Shown here piece after piece: positions 60,995-64,000 of a DNA stretch of 64,000 nt. The position numbers were made by a program, and so were the translations under genes. The DNA lies in the NCBI GenBank assembly GCA_000511875.1, contig AZIN01000001.1, positions 625,224-689,223 of the forward strand, given 5' to 3'. Within the stretch, counting starts at the first letter, position 1. Each line of letters begins with the position of its first letter. This stretch comes from Gammaproteobacteria bacterium MOLA455. GTDB lineage: Bacteria; Pseudomonadota; Gammaproteobacteria; Pseudomonadales; Porticoccaceae. The notes beneath the pieces are model-generated. The model had not been told where the DNA came from, ran no database searches, and saw only the letters and a program-made list of their open reading frames with translations.

Positions 60995-61831
60995 CTATTG
61001 CGGCGTCAATGAACCACTGGCCAGCAGAAACTGCAAAAACTTGGCTATCTCGACCATATCTTTACCCACAAATCGAATGGTGTAGGCATCGGTGCGCTCT
61101 ACATTGGGCAGATAGTCCAACAGCTCTGCCGCCTTGCGCTGCATGCACACGACCTCCAGCACAATGTTTTCGGGCAGGCGCTGGACCTTAAAATCCTGCA
61201 GTCTCGACAGCGCATTCGTCACGCCCTCTGCCACCAGTTTCTGTGCCACTTTTGGCATTAACGTTCGTGCGCTGGTGAGGGAAATGGCCCATTTGGTCGT
61301 AACAGCCTCAACATTCGGCAGCACAGATTGGGCGTGCTCTGTGTAGGCATCATCCCCGGCTACCATAATCGTTGGCACGCCGTAATGGGCGGCGGTAGCT
61401 GCACTGATCACGGTTTCACTGGCCACCTGGCCGTTTAGGCGCACCTCGGTAATGGCACCACCGTGCAGGGTATGACGCAGTGCACCGCGCAGGTCACTGG
61501 CACCGGCGTGGTAGCCAATGAGCATGGCGCCGACAAACTCTCCTTGCTGCACCCCTTCCATCATGCACAGGGGCCGCGGCCATGACCGTACCAGTTGAAC
61601 ATTTTCTGGCAGCTTGTCGATCAGCAGACTCTGGCCATTGCCATGGGAGTCGCTCATCAGGATTTCGTCGATGCCATAATTAAAAGCCGCTTCGCAGGCG
61701 GCGTTGACTTCGGCGGTATACCATTCCCGCGCCTGTTGGTATTCAAAGCCAGAGGGCATCATGTGCTCACCACTAACCACACCAGCAATGCCCTCGATAT
61801 CCGCTGAAATATACAAACGTTTACTCATCAT
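60995..61831 (-). CDS. M55 family D-aminopeptidase (DppA-like)
   Basis: 278 residues. Opening RLYISADIEGIAGVV carries the Asp/Glu zinc ligands; HMMPSG, LMSDSHGNGQS and MLIGYHAG supply further His ligands of the M55 fold. These decameric enzymes release D-amino acids from the N-terminus of D-amino-acid peptides. It is followed by a 336-bp leader and then dgcN/dgcA, so its D-Glu or D-Ala products would enter that pathway. The gene starts 10 bp after the serine hydrolase. Confidence 0.88.
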   Translation of the reverse strand: MMSKRLYISADIEGIAGVVSGEHMMPSGFEYQQAREWYTAEVNAACEAAFNYGIDEILMSDSHGNGQSLLIDKLPENVQLVRSWPRPLCMMEGVQQGEFVGAMLIGYHAGASDLRGALRHTLHGGAITEVRLNGQVASETVISAATAAHYGVPTIMVAGDDAYTEHAQSVLPNVEAVTTKWAISLTSARTLMPKVAQKLVAEGVTNALSRLQDFKVQRLPENIVLEVVCMQRKAAELLDYLPNVERTDAYTIRFVGKDMVEIAKFLQFLLASGSLTPQ

Positions 61832-61840
61832 TAATTCCTT

Positions 61841-63259
61841 TTAAATAGACTCATTCATTCGTCGGTTTAGACGCCCACCATTAAACAGGTACTGAGGTAC
61901 CCCTGCGTTATCCGGCTTTAAAAACACAATCGCCAGGCAGCGTTCACCCTTATTGTTATAGGCAGCAAAAGACAGCGGTTCGTCCGGGCACAGGGCCTCT
62001 ACATGTCGCAGTTCAAGCTCGAGCGGTGGCAATGGATCTAACTTGTAAACAATATGTGCCAGCAACCTGCCCTCTGTTGCCGTGACCTTGATATGGGTAT
62101 CCAGGCACTCATAGACACCGGCAATTTTTGCCAGCTCGGTAAAGGCTACGGTGGTGTCTGGTTCGGGTTCTTGCATTTCTATACCGGTCACAGCAGTCAG
62201 CAAATCTGCCGTAAGACCGCCTATGGCCGAGGGTCGCACGCCATTGGTCAAAATCGCAATGGCCGCGTTTTGCTCCGGGATCACCTGCAACATCGACAGG
62301 AAACCATTGGTGCCACCGCCATGGCCTATGGTTTTGATGCCACCCGCATGGTAACTGCTCATGCCCCAGCCGAGGCCCGTATGTTTGTCACTAATAAGCG
62401 AGGTTTTCGGCAGCGCCATCTGTGACTGTTGCATCTGTTTCACTGACTCCGGCGAAAGCCAGGATTGACCCTGCTGATTAGCGCCAGCCTCGAGATGAGC
62501 GCGGGCAAAACGAATCAGATTTTCAGCGCTCATGGCCGGTGTCGAACCCACAGGCGCCTGGCCCAGACTCAAAAACGCCCGCTCTGGCAACACCCAGCGA
62601 TCCGTGTTGTCACCATCGTACACATGCCCCATGGCGGTACGAAAACGAATCATCTCTTTGGGGTCGGCAATCGCATGGGCCATACCCAAGGGCTTAAACA
62701 GATACTCTTGCATGGCGGCATACCAGCTCATACCCCGCAGCACCTCAACCAAGCGCCCCGCCACGCAAAAAGCCGCATTGGAATAAGACCACATCTCACC
62801 GACTGGGTGCATCAGCGGCAAACTGCTGCAGCGGTCGACAAAGCGCGCAATTAAATTGCCCTGGTGGCCCTCATCATCAGGGAAATAATCACCGGCAATG
62901 CCATTGGTGTGATTGAGCAACTGACGCACGGTAATTGCTTGGGTTGCCTTGGCATCGGCAATCATAAAGTCGCGCAGATAGTGCACCACCGGCTTGTCCA
63001 AGTTAACCCTGCCCTCATCCACCAACTGCATCACCAAACAGCTTGTCATCACTTTGGTAATCGAGCCTATCTGAAAAATCGAATCCGTGGTCGCCTCAAC
63101 CCCAGTGTTAATATTTAAACAACCAGCAGCGGCCTGAGTGAGCACACCATCCTTCCATATGGCCACCGACATCGCAGGAATATTGCGTTTAACAATGGCT
63201 GAATCCGCGTAGGCTTGCAGGTCATCAAGGGGATTGGTTGTTGGGGTGATAACGGGCAT
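61841..63259 (-). CDS. Serine hydrolase of the class C beta-lactamase / D-aminopeptidase family
   Basis: 472 residues from ATG 63259; an upstream in-frame ATG at 63361 would add a short unlikely stretch. Active-site motifs: SITK (SxxK) in FQIGSITKVMTSCLVMQL, YSN (YxN) in MWSYSNAAFCVAG, and HGGG in TIGHGGGTNGFLSML. No signal peptide with this start, so it is cytoplasmic. The C-terminal ~130 residues are an extra beta domain, as in the D-aminopeptidase DAP/Est groups. It may hydrolyse D-amino-acid amides or peptides. Confidence 0.85.
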   Translation of the reverse strand: MPVITPTTNPLDDLQAYADSAIVKRNIPAMSVAIWKDGVLTQAAAGCLNINTGVEATTDSIFQIGSITKVMTSCLVMQLVDEGRVNLDKPVVHYLRDFMIADAKATQAITVRQLLNHTNGIAGDYFPDDEGHQGNLIARFVDRCSSLPLMHPVGEMWSYSNAAFCVAGRLVEVLRGMSWYAAMQEYLFKPLGMAHAIADPKEMIRFRTAMGHVYDGDNTDRWVLPERAFLSLGQAPVGSTPAMSAENLIRFARAHLEAGANQQGQSWLSPESVKQMQQSQMALPKTSLISDKHTGLGWGMSSYHAGGIKTIGHGGGTNGFLSMLQVIPEQNAAIAILTNGVRPSAIGGLTADLLTAVTGIEMQEPEPDTTVAFTELAKIAGVYECLDTHIKVTATEGRLLAHIVYKLDPLPPLELELRHVEALCPDEPLSFAAYNNKGERCLAIVFLKPDNAGVPQYLFNGGRLNRRMNESI

Positions 63260-63381
63260 CAAAAACTCCTGTAATGGATGGCAAAAATCGTCTAGACGAA
63301 AATCTGACAAAAAACGCTTTTTAAAAACAGAGCTTTCAAAAAAGCTTTGAGCAAAAAGCATAGACCAAAATATTAGGATTT

Positions 63382-63936
63382 TTAATTTAAAAGACGCCGA
63401 TCCCGTGCTGCCAAACGCCTGCGTATCACCACCATGCGCGCTTCACTCAGCGGCATAAGGGCGATAAACAACATCGCCATACCCACAAACAAGGCAGGCA
63501 ACCAGGCCACACCAAGATGCAAGCCCAGCAAGCCGGACGCGGTTTGCTCTGAGGCCAGAACGTCAAAACCAAACCAACCCGCAATGCCCATGCCCAAGGC
63601 GCCGCCGATGGCGCCTTGCATTTTGGTGAGCAAAGAAAAAATGGAAAAGTAGACGGCGTTGCGTTCGGCATGGTCTTTTAAACGACCATAATCAATGGCG
63701 TCACATAACATGGGGCCGGCGATAACGGCCATAACGGCCATGCTGCCACTGCCAAACACCATGAACATATTCAGCGCGAACAGTTCATAGAAACCGGACC
63801 CTTCGGGGCTTAATAAACTGGTGCAAAAGAAAACGCCGGTTAAGATAGTCATGCCTGTCAGCCACGCTTTGCGTTTGCCAAAATAGAGTAAAGGTTTCTT
63901 GGAGGTGTGAACCTTGAAGTGCACAGAACCCCCCAA
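63382..63936 (-). CDS. MFS/GPH-type transporter, C-terminal part (5' end truncated)
   Basis: About 184 residues, C-terminal half of an MFS or glycoside-pentoside-hexuronide transporter: FGKRKAWLTGMTILTG, GSGSMAVMAVIAGPMLCDAIDYGRLKDHAERNAVYFSIFSLLTKMQGAIGGALGMGIAG, and five or six membrane helices with LPALFVGMAMLFIALMPLSE. The region before about residue 15 does not look like a transporter and no proper start is seen; the gene is cut by the contig end. In the cluster it would import D-amino-acid peptides or related compounds. Confidence 0.65.
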   Translation of the reverse strand: MGGSVHFKVHTSKKPLLYFGKRKAWLTGMTILTGVFFCTSLLSPEGSGFYELFALNMFMVFGSGSMAVMAVIAGPMLCDAIDYGRLKDHAERNAVYFSIFSLLTKMQGAIGGALGMGIAGWFGFDVLASEQTASGLLGLHLGVAWLPALFVGMAMLFIALMPLSEARMVVIRRRLAARDRRLLN

Positions 63937-63987
63937 GGTATTTCAGATCTTTTTTGGCTTGGGGGAAGGTTAGCTTATTTTTTATGA

Positions 63988-64000
63988 GGGGGGGGGGGGG
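63988..64000. other. 13-base poly-G at the window edge
   Basis: An uninterrupted run of 13 G at the very end. Such tails are typical of low-quality sequence ends or assembly edges, so the upstream 60 bp, and the transporter 5' end, should be trusted less. Confidence 0.7.

Overview
The window looks like a chromosomal segment of a marine, aerobic, heterotrophic gammaproteobacterium, most likely from the Cellvibrionales / SAR92-Porticoccaceae neighbourhood. This is inferred from gene content only: PutA, PrlC, SlyX, CmoA/CmoB, AcnB, a complete molybdenum cofactor set, GGDEF proteins, and a DgcN/DgcA-type D-glutamate module of the kind known from marine proteobacteria. The right edge ends in a 13-base G run inside or beside a broken transporter gene, so it is probably a contig end.

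Layout. 1-25.2 kb is ordinary core genome: the end of putA, a flavin-binding oxidase-like protein, ubiX, prlC, a lipocalin, a DUF6134-like/DUF1295-like pair, an Smr protein, slyD, TauE/SafE, a diguanylate cyclase, a nitroreductase, a MaoC-acyl-CoA dehydrogenase operon with a divergent AraC regulator, an M16C protease, cmoA, an aldehyde dehydrogenase, slyX, cmoB, a SYLF lipoprotein, a hot-dog-like protein, and alanine dehydrogenase with a divergent Lrp/AsnC regulator.

25.2-32.4 kb is an integrated filamentous phage (inovirus) of about 7.1 kb. It is bounded by a perfect 51-bp direct repeat made of the 3' part of tRNA-Arg(ACG). It carries its own tyrosine integrase, Zot-type assembly ATPase, a DUF2523/pVI-like protein, a TspB-like adsorption protein with calcium-binding-type Asp repeats, a 20-codon membrane ORF, a pVIII-like major coat with its own terminator, a further membrane protein, a pV-like ssDNA-binding protein, a II/X-type replication initiator, a small control protein, and a divergent small candidate repressor with palindromic operators. 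No secretin gene is present. Immediately outside attR lie a perfect 48-bp palindrome (the displaced tRNA terminator) and a 0.45-kb tandem repeat array with hairpins whose stems vary in sequence but stay paired.

33-44.6 kb holds a large modular di-heme lipoprotein (CBM6, secreted-repeat and DHOR parts), a tandem TetR regulator, and a leftward molybdenum cofactor cluster (moaC-moaD-moaE-mobA-moeB, then moaB-moeA-moaA) followed by a second TauE/SafE exporter. MoaC has an unusual Ser-His-Lys repeat at its N-terminus.

44.6-47 kb is a defence-type insertion: an AbiEi/AbiEii toxin-antitoxin pair next to the C-terminal stump of a nitroreductase gene. The AbiEii protein appears fused to a WYL-like domain. 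Then come a GAF-GGDEF protein, a VVEEP-repeat beta-propeller lipoprotein, a GST, TrmK and acnB, followed by a RloA/RloB (AbiL-like) ATPase plus TOPRIM-like pair, a second probable defence system.

56.9-64 kb is a leftward D-amino-acid / D-peptide catabolic cluster: transporter, serine hydrolase, M55 D-aminopeptidase, DgcN, DgcA and an aldehyde dehydrogenase. The genes fit uptake and cleavage of D-amino-acid-containing peptides, with N-acetylation and racemisation of the released D-glutamate.
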